5,339 nt of DNA, from assembly GCA_002862165.1 (NCBI GenBank), contig PKCL01000142.1:1-5339 (forward strand), written 5' to 3'. The notes beneath the pieces are model-generated. The model was not told the origin of the DNA. It ran no database searches and saw nothing but the letters and a program-made list of their open reading frames with translations. A program made the position numbers and the translations under genes. This document shows positions 1 to 5,339 of the stretch, piece by piece. This DNA is from Planctomycetaceae bacterium (lineage in GTDB: Bacteria; Planctomycetota; Planctomycetia; Pirellulales; UBA1268). The first letter of the stretch is position 1; every line of letters begins with the position of its first letter.

Positions 1-561
1 TTTCCAAAAACTGACACGGGTTCGTATTGGGCTTCGGTAGCCATCAACGTGATTACACTCGACCAAACATGGGGCATGTTTGGGGATGTGGGTCCACAAG
101 AACAATGGGTCACTGGAAAAGCAACTCTTGAAGATGGCAGTGTTGTTGACTTACTGAGAGGCGGACGGCCATTTTCTGCTGTCCGTCCACAAGGCGGGTT
201 TTCATCGCTCCCAAACCATCGGTGGCATAAGATCTTTTGGGAATTACCAAAAACACGACAAGCATCACTCCGCGAAACCATTGCTGCGGGCCTTGTTGCT
301 GACTGGAATCGCCGCAAACCACGTGCAAAAGCGGTCTGCACCCTCGAAATCTACTACACCCAGGCCATCCACGAAGGAAAAGCCACCGCTCACGACTTTC
401 CGGAGTTGACCGAGCATGGTGTTCCGAAAAAATTCTCACCAGATTCAACCCTACGAAAATGGCTTCTAGCAACGTGGCCACCCCGGAAGGCCGGATCAGG
501 AAACCTTGATCGCTTTCTCAAAGAAACGGAGAGTCTGAGCAACAAGAAAAATTTAAATTGA
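1..561 (+). CDS. C-terminal part of probable HTTM (vitamin K gamma-carboxylase-like) membrane protein, 5' end missing
   Basis: The frame is open from base 1 to TGA at 559-561, giving at least 186 residues, so the gene begins outside the window and the GTG at 49 is not needed as a start. No membrane segment is visible in this part; it looks like a soluble tail. Segments that recall the tails of HTTM-domain (horizontally transferred transmembrane) proteins are LDQTWGMFG (visible residues 20-28), DGSVVDLLRGGRP (45-57), NHRWHK (72-77) and CTLEIYYTQ (112-120). In that family an N-terminal multi-pass region related to vitamin-K-dependent gamma-carboxylase is followed by such a region, and the biochemical role in bacteria is largely unknown. 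The end is rich in Lys, Asn and Glu. The gene is followed by a hairpin and a tRNA gene on the same strand, with no functional link visible. The family call rests on recalled motif spacing, so the name is moderately sure and the coding status is sure. Confidence 0.6.
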   Translation, partial: FPKTDTGSYWASVAINVITLDQTWGMFGDVGPQEQWVTGKATLEDGSVVDLLRGGRPFSAVRPQGGFSSLPNHRWHKIFWELPKTRQASLRETIAAGLVADWNRRKPRAKAVCTLEIYYTQAIHEGKATAHDFPELTEHGVPKKFSPDSTLRKWLLATWPPRKAGSGNLDRFLKETESLSNKKNLN

Positions 562-599
562 CGCACTCATGTGCATTAGAAAAAAGTTACACTTAGAGC

Positions 600-617
600 G
601 GCTGAATAAATTCAGCC
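600..617 (+). other. Perfect 7-bp inverted repeat (hairpin) just upstream of tRNA-Leu
   Basis: GGCTGAA (600-606) and TTCAGCC (611-617) are exact reverse complements around a TAAA loop. The flanks AGC (597-599) and GCT (619-621) can extend the stem across a one-base bulge. It lies 38 bases after the stop of the preceding gene and 7 bases before the tRNA 5' end. No T-run follows, so it is not a classical intrinsic terminator. It may be a weak terminator for the upstream gene or a fold in the tRNA 5' leader. Confidence 0.45.
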
Positions 618-624
618 TGCTACT

Positions 625-706
<82 letters not shown>

Positions 707-739
707 CTTAGCTATTATCAAAGTGCCTTAAGGGAAGAC

Positions 740-1048
740 TCATCCGTTCATCATCCTTGAGCGAGCTAGGGCTTCTTCTGCTTCAGCTATTTTACCAGCC
801 CGCATACAGGCAACACTTAGCGCTGTGTAGCTAAAAGGTTCATTTGGCTCTAACTCACAAACTCGTCTAGCGTACTCGACAGCCTTTTCATGTCGCTCCA
901 ATCGAGTGCACCACGCCGCCAAGGCCGAATAAGCCAAGGCAAAATCGGGGTTTTTAGCGACCACTGCGTCGAGAGCAGCTACCGCCTCTTCTATTTTTCC
1001 GGCATTTTTTAGCTCTTCTGCTGCTGCGTATGCTTCGTCTCGATCCAT
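740..1048 (-). CDS. Small tetratricopeptide-repeat (TPR) protein
   Basis: This is a 102-residue protein made almost entirely of TPR helices. About three 34-residue units are visible: residues 3-34 (ending KNP), 35-69 (ending LEP) and 70-98. They have the usual small-residue/Ala positions, for example GKIEEAVAALD and the following Pro. No signal peptide, membrane segment or catalytic domain is seen, so a cytoplasmic protein-binding adaptor is the likely role; its partner is unknown. The start was set at ATG 1048-1046 because GAGGGG (1062-1057 on this strand) lies 8 bases upstream. The in-frame GTG at 1054 would leave only 2 bases and is less likely. The protein resembles short TPR proteins I recall from planctomycetes. 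Its 3' end faces the tRNA gene 33 bases away with no terminator seen between them, so read-through would run antisense to the tRNA. Confidence 0.85.
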   Translation of the reverse strand: MDRDEAYAAAEELKNAGKIEEAVAALDAVVAKNPDFALAYSALAAWCTRLERHEKAVEYARRVCELEPNEPFSYTALSVACMRAGKIAEAEEALARSRMMNG

Positions 1049-1056
1049 GATCACGA

Positions 1057-1062
1057 CCCCTC
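1057..1062 (-). promoter_or_regulatory. Ribosome binding site of the small TPR gene
   Basis: GAGGGG on the - strand lies 8 bases before ATG 1048 and only 2 bases before GTG 1054. The spacing favours the ATG start. Confidence 0.55.
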
Positions 1063-1093
1063 AAAATGAAGTGTTACTTCGGAAAACGATACT

Positions 1094-1124
1094 CTTATAA
1101 ATCTTTTTTCAAAATTTCAGTCAA
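1094..1124 (-). promoter_or_regulatory. Possible sigma-70-type promoter of the small TPR gene
   Basis: On the - strand TTGACT (1124-1119) matches the -35 consensus at 5 of 6 positions and TATAAG (1099-1094) matches -10 at 5 of 6. They are separated by an A/T-rich spacer of 19 bases, slightly longer than ideal. The start point would fall near 1087, giving a leader of about 40 bases. Found by eye; sigma factor use in this organism is unknown. Confidence 0.35.
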
Positions 1125-1322
1125 TTTTAGCGTTATTTTCTCCAATGTCTCCTCCTACCTGTTGGTTTAGACACTCTTTGTAAAACGCGAAGAATAGGGG
1201 GGACATAGTCGTACCCCAATCCGCAATTCTGACGAAATGGCATTGAATTCAAACGGTATAGAAACCGATAAACCGCTGAGATGGCAATGGTGCCTAACCT
1301 TTCCGCATGACACAGGCAATCC

Positions 1323-2177
1323 GTGAGTATTCATCCACTGGCACTAGTGAGTCCCGAATCTGAACTCGGAACCGGCGTTACGGTGGCTGCATTTGCAACC
1401 ATTGAAGCTGGGGTCACGATTGGTGACCACTGCTCGGTTGGAAGTGGCAGTGTCATTAAAACCGGTGTTACGATTGGTGATCACAATGAAATTTGTGAAC
1501 ATGCTGTCATTGGAGGGCAACCACAACACACCGCACGCCCTGAAACCGTTGGCCAGATTGTTATCGGAAACCACAATGTTTTTCGGGAAGGTGTCTCAAT
1601 TCATCGCGCTTTGAAACCTGACGGACAGACCGCTGTTGGTGACAACAACTACCTGATGGCAGGCGCTCACCTTGGGCACGATACTCACCTTGGTAATAAC
1701 TGTATTTTTGCGAACAACTCACTTGCCGGTGGCCACGTCATCATCGAAGACCATGCATTCGTCTCTGGTGCTGTTGCGATTCATCAGTTCTGCCGTGTTG
1801 GTCAATTTTCAATGATTGGTGGTCATGCCAGAGTAGTTCAAGACGTACCACCTTTCATGCTGATCGATGGCCAATCAGGAAGTATCGTTGGACTGAATAC
1901 AATTGGACTGCGACGAGCAGGCTATCCTGCAGATCAACTCACGGAACTCAAAGCAGCCTACCGTGCAATTTATCGCAGAGGTCTTCCGTGGACCGAAGTG
2001 TTAGAAACCCTCAAGACAGAATTCACGACTGGTCTTGCATCCCATCTCCATACATTTCTTGCCCAAGGGCGACGGGGATTTGTTCAGGAAAGACGGTCGC
2101 CTCCGTCCTCCGCAGCAACACTTCGGCTTCGGATTGCCGATGAGGAGAAACGCAGTATCAGAGCCAAAGCCGGCTGA
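1323..2177 (+). CDS. lpxA: UDP-N-acetylglucosamine O-acyltransferase LpxA
   Basis: LpxA transfers a 3-hydroxyacyl chain from acyl-ACP to the 3-OH of UDP-GlcNAc in the cytoplasm, the first step of lipid A synthesis. The 284-residue product has an N-terminal left-handed beta-helix of hexapeptide repeats (about 1-190; VTIGDH occurs at 31-36 and 49-54) and a helical C-terminal region (about 191-255). H116, H119, H138 and H154 line up with E. coli H122, H125 (catalytic base), H144 and H160 in AHLGHD, NNSLAGGH and AIHQFC. G167 matches E. coli G173, the residue that lets long (about C14) acyl chains in. VAQDVPP-type and GLRRAGY segments are also present. The GTG start is forced: an in-frame TGA lies at 1308 and the next Met is residue 112. 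Only a weak AGG precedes it. The last ~30 residues are a charged extension beyond the 262-residue E. coli enzyme. No lpxD, fabZ or lpxB is adjacent. Confidence 0.93.
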   Translation: MSIHPLALVSPESELGTGVTVAAFATIEAGVTIGDHCSVGSGSVIKTGVTIGDHNEICEHAVIGGQPQHTARPETVGQIVIGNHNVFREGVSIHRALKPDGQTAVGDNNYLMAGAHLGHDTHLGNNCIFANNSLAGGHVIIEDHAFVSGAVAIHQFCRVGQFSMIGGHARVVQDVPPFMLIDGQSGSIVGLNTIGLRRAGYPADQLTELKAAYRAIYRRGLPWTEVLETLKTEFTTGLASHLHTFLAQGRRGFVQERRSPPSSAATLRLRIADEEKRSIRAKAG

Positions 2178-2261
2178 AACAGGCTTTCTGTAGCACTTGT
2201 TGTTTGCGGCAACTGCTGCTTATCAAAGTGACTCCTGCTGTTGGTTCTAAAAACTCTTCGT

Positions 2262-2276
2262 CACCGCCATGCGGTG
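2262..2276. repeat. Perfect 6-bp inverted repeat in the lpxA-wsp intergenic region
   Basis: CACCGC (2262-2267) and GCGGTG (2271-2276) are exact reverse complements around CAT. The repeat sits between the lpxA stop and the first CheW gene. No T-run follows on either strand, so it is not a typical terminator. It could be a DNA-binding site or a chance palindrome. Confidence 0.35.
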
Positions 2277-2304
2277 CGTTGTAGACTTCAGTGGGATCGC
2301 TCTG

Positions 2305-2313
2305 TGGTCTAAT
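2305..2313 (+). promoter_or_regulatory. Possible extended -10 promoter of the chemosensory operon
   Basis: TGG followed by TCTAAT (2308-2313; 5 of 6 against TATAAT) gives a TGn-extended -10 element about 50 bases before the first CheW start. No good -35 is seen 16-18 bases upstream. The 184-base gap (2178-2361) otherwise holds no gene I can support. Tentative, by eye only. Confidence 0.2.
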
Positions 2314-2361
2314 TTCTTGATTTGTATCTCTGAGGAGTTTCTCGGCTTAGAAAGATGCTCC

Positions 2362-2871
2362 ATGCAACTGCTCACCTTTACCCTAGGCCAACAGCAATAC
2401 GGGATAGACACCCGAAGTATTGTTGAAGTACTGCCATTCATTTCCGCAAATCCCGTCCCACAACAAGGCGAGGAAATTCGTGGTCTTGTTCGCTACCGAG
2501 GAAACTTAGTGCCTGTAATCGATCTGTGTCAGCTTATCGCAGATCGTCCGTGCCAATTACGACTCGGTACTCGCACCGTGGTCGTCAAAACAGCCCCGAT
2601 TGAATCAAGTCAAGAGTCATCCCTCTTTGCGATTACTGCTGAAGATGTGGTCGGAATGTCTACCACAATAGCTGATGTCGAAACTCCTGAGCATTCAGAG
2701 TCTTTTATCGGACCAATTGTTGACATTGAGAGTACTACTACTGACAAGAAAGCCCTCCAGATCATTCTTGTTAATCAATTAGGCAACAACGAAAACTTGC
2801 GAACGTTAATGAGCTACACGCGTCAAGAAGCAGCGCAAGACAAAAAAGGTGAGCCCGACCATAAAAGGTGA
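2362..2871 (+). CDS. wspB: CheW-type coupling protein, WspB-like
   Basis: This is a single-domain CheW of 169 residues, a cytoplasmic SH3-like adaptor that links chemoreceptors to a CheA kinase. The fold starts at once (LLTFTLGQQQYGIDTRSIVEVLP, broken across residues 3-25). The typical core segment IRGLVRYRGNLVPVIDL lies at 39-55, RLGTRTVVVK at 67-76, and a late FIGPIVD...ALQIILVNQL stretch at 116-140. The last two recall Pseudomonas WspB more than E. coli CheW. ATG 2362 is chosen because it sits right before the domain. An upstream in-frame ATG at 2269 would add 31 residues unlike any CheW. A GAGGAG at 2332-2337 lies 24 bases away, too far to serve this ATG in the usual way, so initiation is not fully explained. 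The Lys/Glu-rich tail (about 155-169) is encoded by the repeat at the junction with the next gene. The gene is first in the operon, with lpxA upstream in place of a receptor gene. Confidence 0.85.
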   Translation: MQLLTFTLGQQQYGIDTRSIVEVLPFISANPVPQQGEEIRGLVRYRGNLVPVIDLCQLIADRPCQLRLGTRTVVVKTAPIESSQESSLFAITAEDVVGMSTTIADVETPEHSESFIGPIVDIESTTTDKKALQIILVNQLGNNENLRTLMSYTRQEAAQDKKGEPDHKR

Positions 2872-2875
2872 GCCC
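2844..2875 (+). repeat. 13-bp direct repeat at the CheW/CheR junction, carrying the CheR Shine-Dalgarno site
   Basis: AAAAGGTGAGCCC occurs exactly at 2844-2856 and again at 2863-2875, an offset of 19 bases. The second copy holds both the TGA stop of the CheW gene (2869-2871) and the AAGGTGA ribosome binding site (2865-2871) for the ATG at 2876. The first copy is read as part of KKGEP in the CheW frame. The 19-base offset is what changes the reading frame between the two genes. Confidence 0.9.
2865..2871 (+). promoter_or_regulatory. Ribosome binding site of the CheR gene
   Basis: AAGGTGA, a good complement to the 16S rRNA 3' end, ends 4 bases before ATG 2876. It supports that start over GTG 2849, which is nearer to the first repeat copy and has no good site at proper spacing. 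The site overlaps the stop codon of the preceding gene, suggesting translational coupling. Confidence 0.65.
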
Positions 2876-4213
2876 ATGACAACCAGCCATAACACTTCCC
2901 TCGCTCAAGACGCTTCGAAAAAACTTTCGGAGAATGACTCAAAAATAGCGAGTCTATTTGCCACAGTAATGAGCGATGCAATCGGTCTTGATCTCAACCG
3001 TGTTGGAGTAAATTCAGCAATGCGAGCGGCTCACCAAGCACTGACTTTCTTTAAAGAACTGGCTTCTTCTAAAGAAAGTCCGAGTGAAGCACGAACAAGT
3101 GAGGCACTTCTAGATCAAATGATCGATAACGACCAGTGCCGTAAACTGTTTATTGAGTCCATAGTTGTTTCAGAAAGCTGGCTATTTCGTGAACCGAAAG
3201 TCTTTCAGCATATCAACTCGACGATTTGCCAACGGCTTAAAAAACAATCGAAAGTAAGCATCCTGTCGGCTCCGTGTGCTGCGGGTGAAGAAGCTTGCTC
3301 TATCGCTTTATCACTATTTGAATCAGGCCACTCTCAGACACAATTTCGGATTGTCGCGACAGACATCAGCCAACTCGCGATTCGCCATGCGCTCAAAGGC
3401 ATATTCACCGAAAAAGCTTTACGCACAGTCGATGAATCAAGACGTCAGCGATGGTTTGCCGCAAAACCACAGGGATGGGAGGTCACCGCCAAAGCTCAGA
3501 ACACTATTGATTTTGTTCATCTGAATCTTCTCGCCACGGACAGCCCTCAGAAATTACTTCGATTGGCAGGTGGGCAATTCGACCTGATCTGCTGTCGCAA
3601 CTTATTAATCTATCTTACAAAGCCTGCCCGCAAGGAACTTATTTTCAAGTTAGAAATTTTGCTAAAGCCCGATGGAGAACTCGTCGTTGGTGCAGTTGAA
3701 CCTGCTATTCTGCCTGCCCGTGATTGGGAGCCGACTGGTCCACTTACATTCTGTCGCCACAAAAGACTGGATACGCGAACAGAAACATCGCTATCAAGAG
3801 ACACCAAGCAAGGCGTCTTATCTCACGCACAAAACAAAATGTGTGGTCTTAAAGATCCAGCACCGAAAGTTGCAACGGTCAAAGATATAGCTGTGCCCAT
3901 TGTGCCACGAGAGATCATTCAAGAAGTCGAAGCTTGCGCAAACGCTGGTGACATAGAGGCGGCAATTCAACTCTGCCAACGGTCTCTTCGAAACGATGGT
4001 GCACAGACTGATCTCCTGTACACCTTAGCGATACTTCACCAAACGATGGGTGATTTGATGATATCAGAGAAATTGCTCGTAAAAGCCGTCTACTTGGAAC
4101 CTCGTCATCAGGGGGCTCTTCTTTGCCTCGCGCTTATTGCCAAGCAGCGGGGTGACACTGCTGCCGAGCGAAGGTATCGTCGAAGTGCTTCTTTAGCAGG
4201 TACGAAGTCATGA
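2876..4213 (+). CDS. wspC: CheR-type methyltransferase with C-terminal TPR domain, WspC-like
   Basis: The 445-residue cytoplasmic protein should methylate glutamates of a chemoreceptor using S-adenosylmethionine, setting the adaptation state of the array. The N-terminal helical part (about 20-95) leads into ESWLFREP (100-107), the counterpart of the TxFFR motif of CheR. The SAM-binding loop is ILSAPCAAGEEACSIAL (129-145), followed by the acidic ATDIS (161-165). FDLICCRNLLIYL (235-247) is the CheR FCRN-like motif, and the catalytic domain ends near 298. A polar linker (about 300-345) joins a TPR region of two to three repeats (348-445; DIEAAIQLCQRSL, ISEKLLVKAVYLEP, DTAAERRYRRSAS). This CheR-linker-TPR layout is that of Pseudomonas WspC; in Myxococcus, FrzF also joins CheR to TPRs. 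It begins 4 bases after the CheW stop, and its TGA shares ATGA with the next start, so it is surely co-translated with its neighbours. The exact receptor substrate is not visible here. Confidence 0.9.
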   Translation: MTTSHNTSLAQDASKKLSENDSKIASLFATVMSDAIGLDLNRVGVNSAMRAAHQALTFFKELASSKESPSEARTSEALLDQMIDNDQCRKLFIESIVVSESWLFREPKVFQHINSTICQRLKKQSKVSILSAPCAAGEEACSIALSLFESGHSQTQFRIVATDISQLAIRHALKGIFTEKALRTVDESRRQRWFAAKPQGWEVTAKAQNTIDFVHLNLLATDSPQKLLRLAGGQFDLICCRNLLIYLTKPARKELIFKLEILLKPDGELVVGAVEPAILPARDWEPTGPLTFCRHKRLDTRTETSLSRDTKQGVLSHAQNKMCGLKDPAPKVATVKDIAVPIVPREIIQEVEACANAGDIEAAIQLCQRSLRNDGAQTDLLYTLAILHQTMGDLMISEKLLVKAVYLEPRHQGALLCLALIAKQRGDTAAERRYRRSASLAGTKS

Positions 4214-5013
4214 AAAAATCCAATGAACAAGGACATAGGACAGCGTTAACAATGCCTGAAGGTACACTCGCGGCTGAATCACAACCAGTTAATTGCTGGA
4301 GAGAGATCGGTGTCAGTGGAGATCGAAGCTGTCCAGAACTAGAAACGCATATCCATTGCCGTAACTGTCCGGTGATGGCTAATGCTGCAGAGGTGTTTTT
4401 CAACCGTGAACCACCAGAGGGCTACCTCGAAGAGTGGCAACACGTCCTTGAAACGCCGCCAGAGGACACAGACTCCAGTGGTCTGAGTGTACTTATTTTC
4501 AGACTTGCCAACGAATGGTTTGCACTCGCTTCAGAAGCACTGATTGAAGTTACTCCACTTCGTAAAGTTCATAGCATTCCGCACCGAAGCAATTCTGTAT
4601 TCACTGGCATGGTAAACGTACGCGGACAACTGCTTCTTTGCTGCTCTCTGCACGGATTACTCGGGCTTAAGCACCTGGACTCACCGATCATGAGATCAAC
4701 CAAAACCAGTGATGTACAAAAAGACAACAATCGAACCATCCAAACTTCTGATGATGCCGCGATTCTTGCCCCTGAAAGGCTCCTAGTCACCTCACTTATA
4801 ACTGGCCGAGTCACACGTAGATGGACCTTCCCTGTGAATGAAGTTGCTGGAGTACACAGGGTTGGTAAAGATGAAGTTCGAGAAGTGCCATCGACACTCG
4901 GCAAACCTGGACAGCGTTTTTCAAGTGCATTATTTTCATGGAATTCTCGGACCGTAAGCCTTCTGAATACTGATCAGGTGTTCGGTGGAATCCACGAAAA
5001 AATCCCATCCTAA
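4210..5013 (+). CDS. wspD: CheW-type coupling protein with cysteine-rich N-terminal extension, WspD-like
   Basis: This is a second adaptor between receptor and kinase, 267 residues long. Residues 1-25 look disordered. Residues 29-80 hold a distinctive module: CW at 29-30, GDRSCPEL at 38-44, then HIHCRNCPV at 47-55, giving C29-x11-C41-x8-C50-x2-C53 with H47 and H49, followed by PPEGYLEEW (68-76). The same kind of N-terminus precedes CheW in Pseudomonas WspD. The CheW domain spans about 92-262, with FTGMVNVRGQLLLCCSL (131-147), a long polar insert (about 156-188), then RWTFPVNEVAGVHRV (204-218) and SWNSRTVSLLN (243-253), all matching the WspD pattern. The ATG overlaps the CheR stop (ATGA, 4210-4213) and has no strong Shine-Dalgarno site, so translation is probably coupled. 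What the Cys/His module binds is not known to me; a metal, a cluster or a purely structural role are all possible. Confidence 0.88.
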   Translation: MKKSNEQGHRTALTMPEGTLAAESQPVNCWREIGVSGDRSCPELETHIHCRNCPVMANAAEVFFNREPPEGYLEEWQHVLETPPEDTDSSGLSVLIFRLANEWFALASEALIEVTPLRKVHSIPHRSNSVFTGMVNVRGQLLLCCSLHGLLGLKHLDSPIMRSTKTSDVQKDNNRTIQTSDDAAILAPERLLVTSLITGRVTRRWTFPVNEVAGVHRVGKDEVREVPSTLGKPGQRFSSALFSWNSRTVSLLNTDQVFGGIHEKIPS

Positions 5014-5029
5014 GTGAGTGAATTCCCAA

Positions 5030-5036
5030 GAGAGGG
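5030..5036 (+). promoter_or_regulatory. Ribosome binding site of the CheA-type kinase gene
   Basis: GAGAGGG ends 7 bases before GTG 5044. It favours that start over the in-frame GTG at 5014, which directly follows the previous stop codon. Confidence 0.55.
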
Positions 5037-5043
5037 CGTTTCC

Positions 5044-5339
5044 GTGAACGATGACTTAAGCGGTTTTTCTATGCTTGAACTGTTTCGGCTTGAAGCTGAA
5101 AGCCAAGCAGAAATTCTATCCTCAGGAGTTTTAGCGATTGAGGAGCAACGTCAATCGGCTGAAATTATTGAATCACTGATGCGAGCAGCTCACTCTCTGA
5201 AAGGTGCTGCTCGTATCGTAGGCCTCGACGCAGCCGTGCAAGTCGCCCATGCTCTTGAAGATGTCTTTCTGGCAGCTGGTGACAATAAAATTACTGTCAA
5301 ACCGACACACGCAGATATTCTTCTTGCAGGCATTGATTT
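5044..5339 (+). CDS. wspE: N-terminal Hpt domain of CheA-type hybrid histidine kinase, WspE-like (3' end missing)
   Basis: Only the first 98 codons are present. They form a histidine phosphotransfer domain: FSMLELFRLEAESQAEIL (8-25), then MRAAHSLKGAARIVGL (46-61), in which H50 is the expected phosphorylated histidine, then VAHALEDVFLAA, which continues the four-helix bundle. In CheA proteins this domain receives phosphate from the ATP-binding domain and passes it to a response regulator. The SMLELFRLEAE opening and the wording around the histidine resemble WspE, a CheA with an added receiver domain. Whether a receiver is present here lies beyond the window. GTG 5044 is chosen for its Shine-Dalgarno site at 5030-5036. 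GTG 5014 is in the same frame and would add 10 residues. The gene is 30 bases behind the preceding CheW, so it is fourth in the operon. Confidence 0.9.
   Translation, partial: MNDDLSGFSMLELFRLEAESQAEILSSGVLAIEEQRQSAEIIESLMRAAHSLKGAARIVGLDAAVQVAHALEDVFLAAGDNKITVKPTHADILLAGID

Noticed and set aside
163..188. Inverted repeat GGACGG...CCGTCC with a 14-base loop.
   Set aside because: It lies inside coding sequence, has short arms and no T-run; likely chance.
558..593. TTGACG as -35 of a tRNA promoter.
   Set aside because: No acceptable -10 at 16-19 bases; TACACT lies 24 bases away.
1201..1225. G-run and C-run around a possible stem in the TPR-lpxA gap.
   Set aside because: Only a four-base G/C stem with mismatched interior; not a convincing structure.
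1413..1484. Near-identical 18-base segments at 1413-1430 and 1467-1484 inside lpxA (two mismatches).
   Set aside because: They encode the repeated VTIGDH of the hexapeptide beta-helix, so the protein repeat explains them.
2166..2187. AAAGCC...GGCTTT hairpin spanning the lpxA stop codon as a terminator.
   Set aside because: Six-base stem with a 10-base loop and only a short pyrimidine stretch after it; too weak to call.
715..2230. TTATCAAAGTG occurs exactly at 715-725 and 2220-2230, both in intergenic DNA.
   Set aside because: An 11-base match between two points of a 5.3-kb window is expected by chance several times; no further similarity flanks it.
2269..2361. Longer CheW start at ATG 2269.
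   Set aside because: The extra 31 residues resemble no CheW N-terminus, the ATG lies in a palindrome loop and has no ribosome binding site.
4569..5029. Reverse-strand open frames opposite the WspD-like gene.
   Set aside because: No recognisable protein features; they are shadows of a clearly coding + strand gene, as are the other overlapping frames in lpxA and the CheR gene.

Overview
The window looks like chromosomal DNA from a Gram-negative bacterium of roughly balanced G+C. The best guess is the Planctomycetes. The small TPR protein and the C-terminal half of an HTTM-type membrane protein both resemble families common in that phylum, and the lpxA product has a planctomycete-like sequence. 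Several genes start with GTG and have weak Shine-Dalgarno sites. This placement is recalled family resemblance, not a search result.

Left part (1-1322), housekeeping and small genes. The 3' end of a + strand gene (1-561) encodes the soluble tail of a probable HTTM/vitamin-K-carboxylase-like membrane protein. A tRNA-Leu(UAG) gene follows (625-706), preceded by a perfect 7-bp hairpin. A small TPR-only protein lies on the - strand (740-1048) and converges on the tRNA. Its promoter region lies in the 274-bp gap before lpxA, which is transcribed divergently.

Middle (1323-2177): a complete lpxA-like gene, the first acyltransferase of lipid A synthesis, with the catalytic histidines intact. It implies an LPS-type outer membrane.

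Right part (2362-5339): a tightly packed four-gene chemosensory operon running off the window. The order is a short CheW (WspB-like), a CheR methyltransferase with a C-terminal TPR domain (WspC-like), a second CheW with a cysteine-bearing N-terminal extension (WspD-like), and the start of a CheA-type histidine kinase (WspE-like Hpt domain). Both the order and the sequence details match wspB-C-D-E of the Pseudomonas Wsp surface-sensing pathway, which controls c-di-GMP through WspR. The receptor (WspA), methylesterase (WspF) and output regulator are not in the window. The output in this organism is therefore unknown. The two CheW proteins would couple receptor and kinase, the CheR would methylate the receptor, and the kinase would phosphorylate a downstream regulator.

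The points most worth a second look are the Wsp-type cluster in a probable non-proteobacterium, the conserved-looking Cys/His motif in front of the second CheW domain, and a 13-bp direct repeat at the CheW/CheR junction whose 19-bp offset alone keeps the two genes from being one continuous reading frame.
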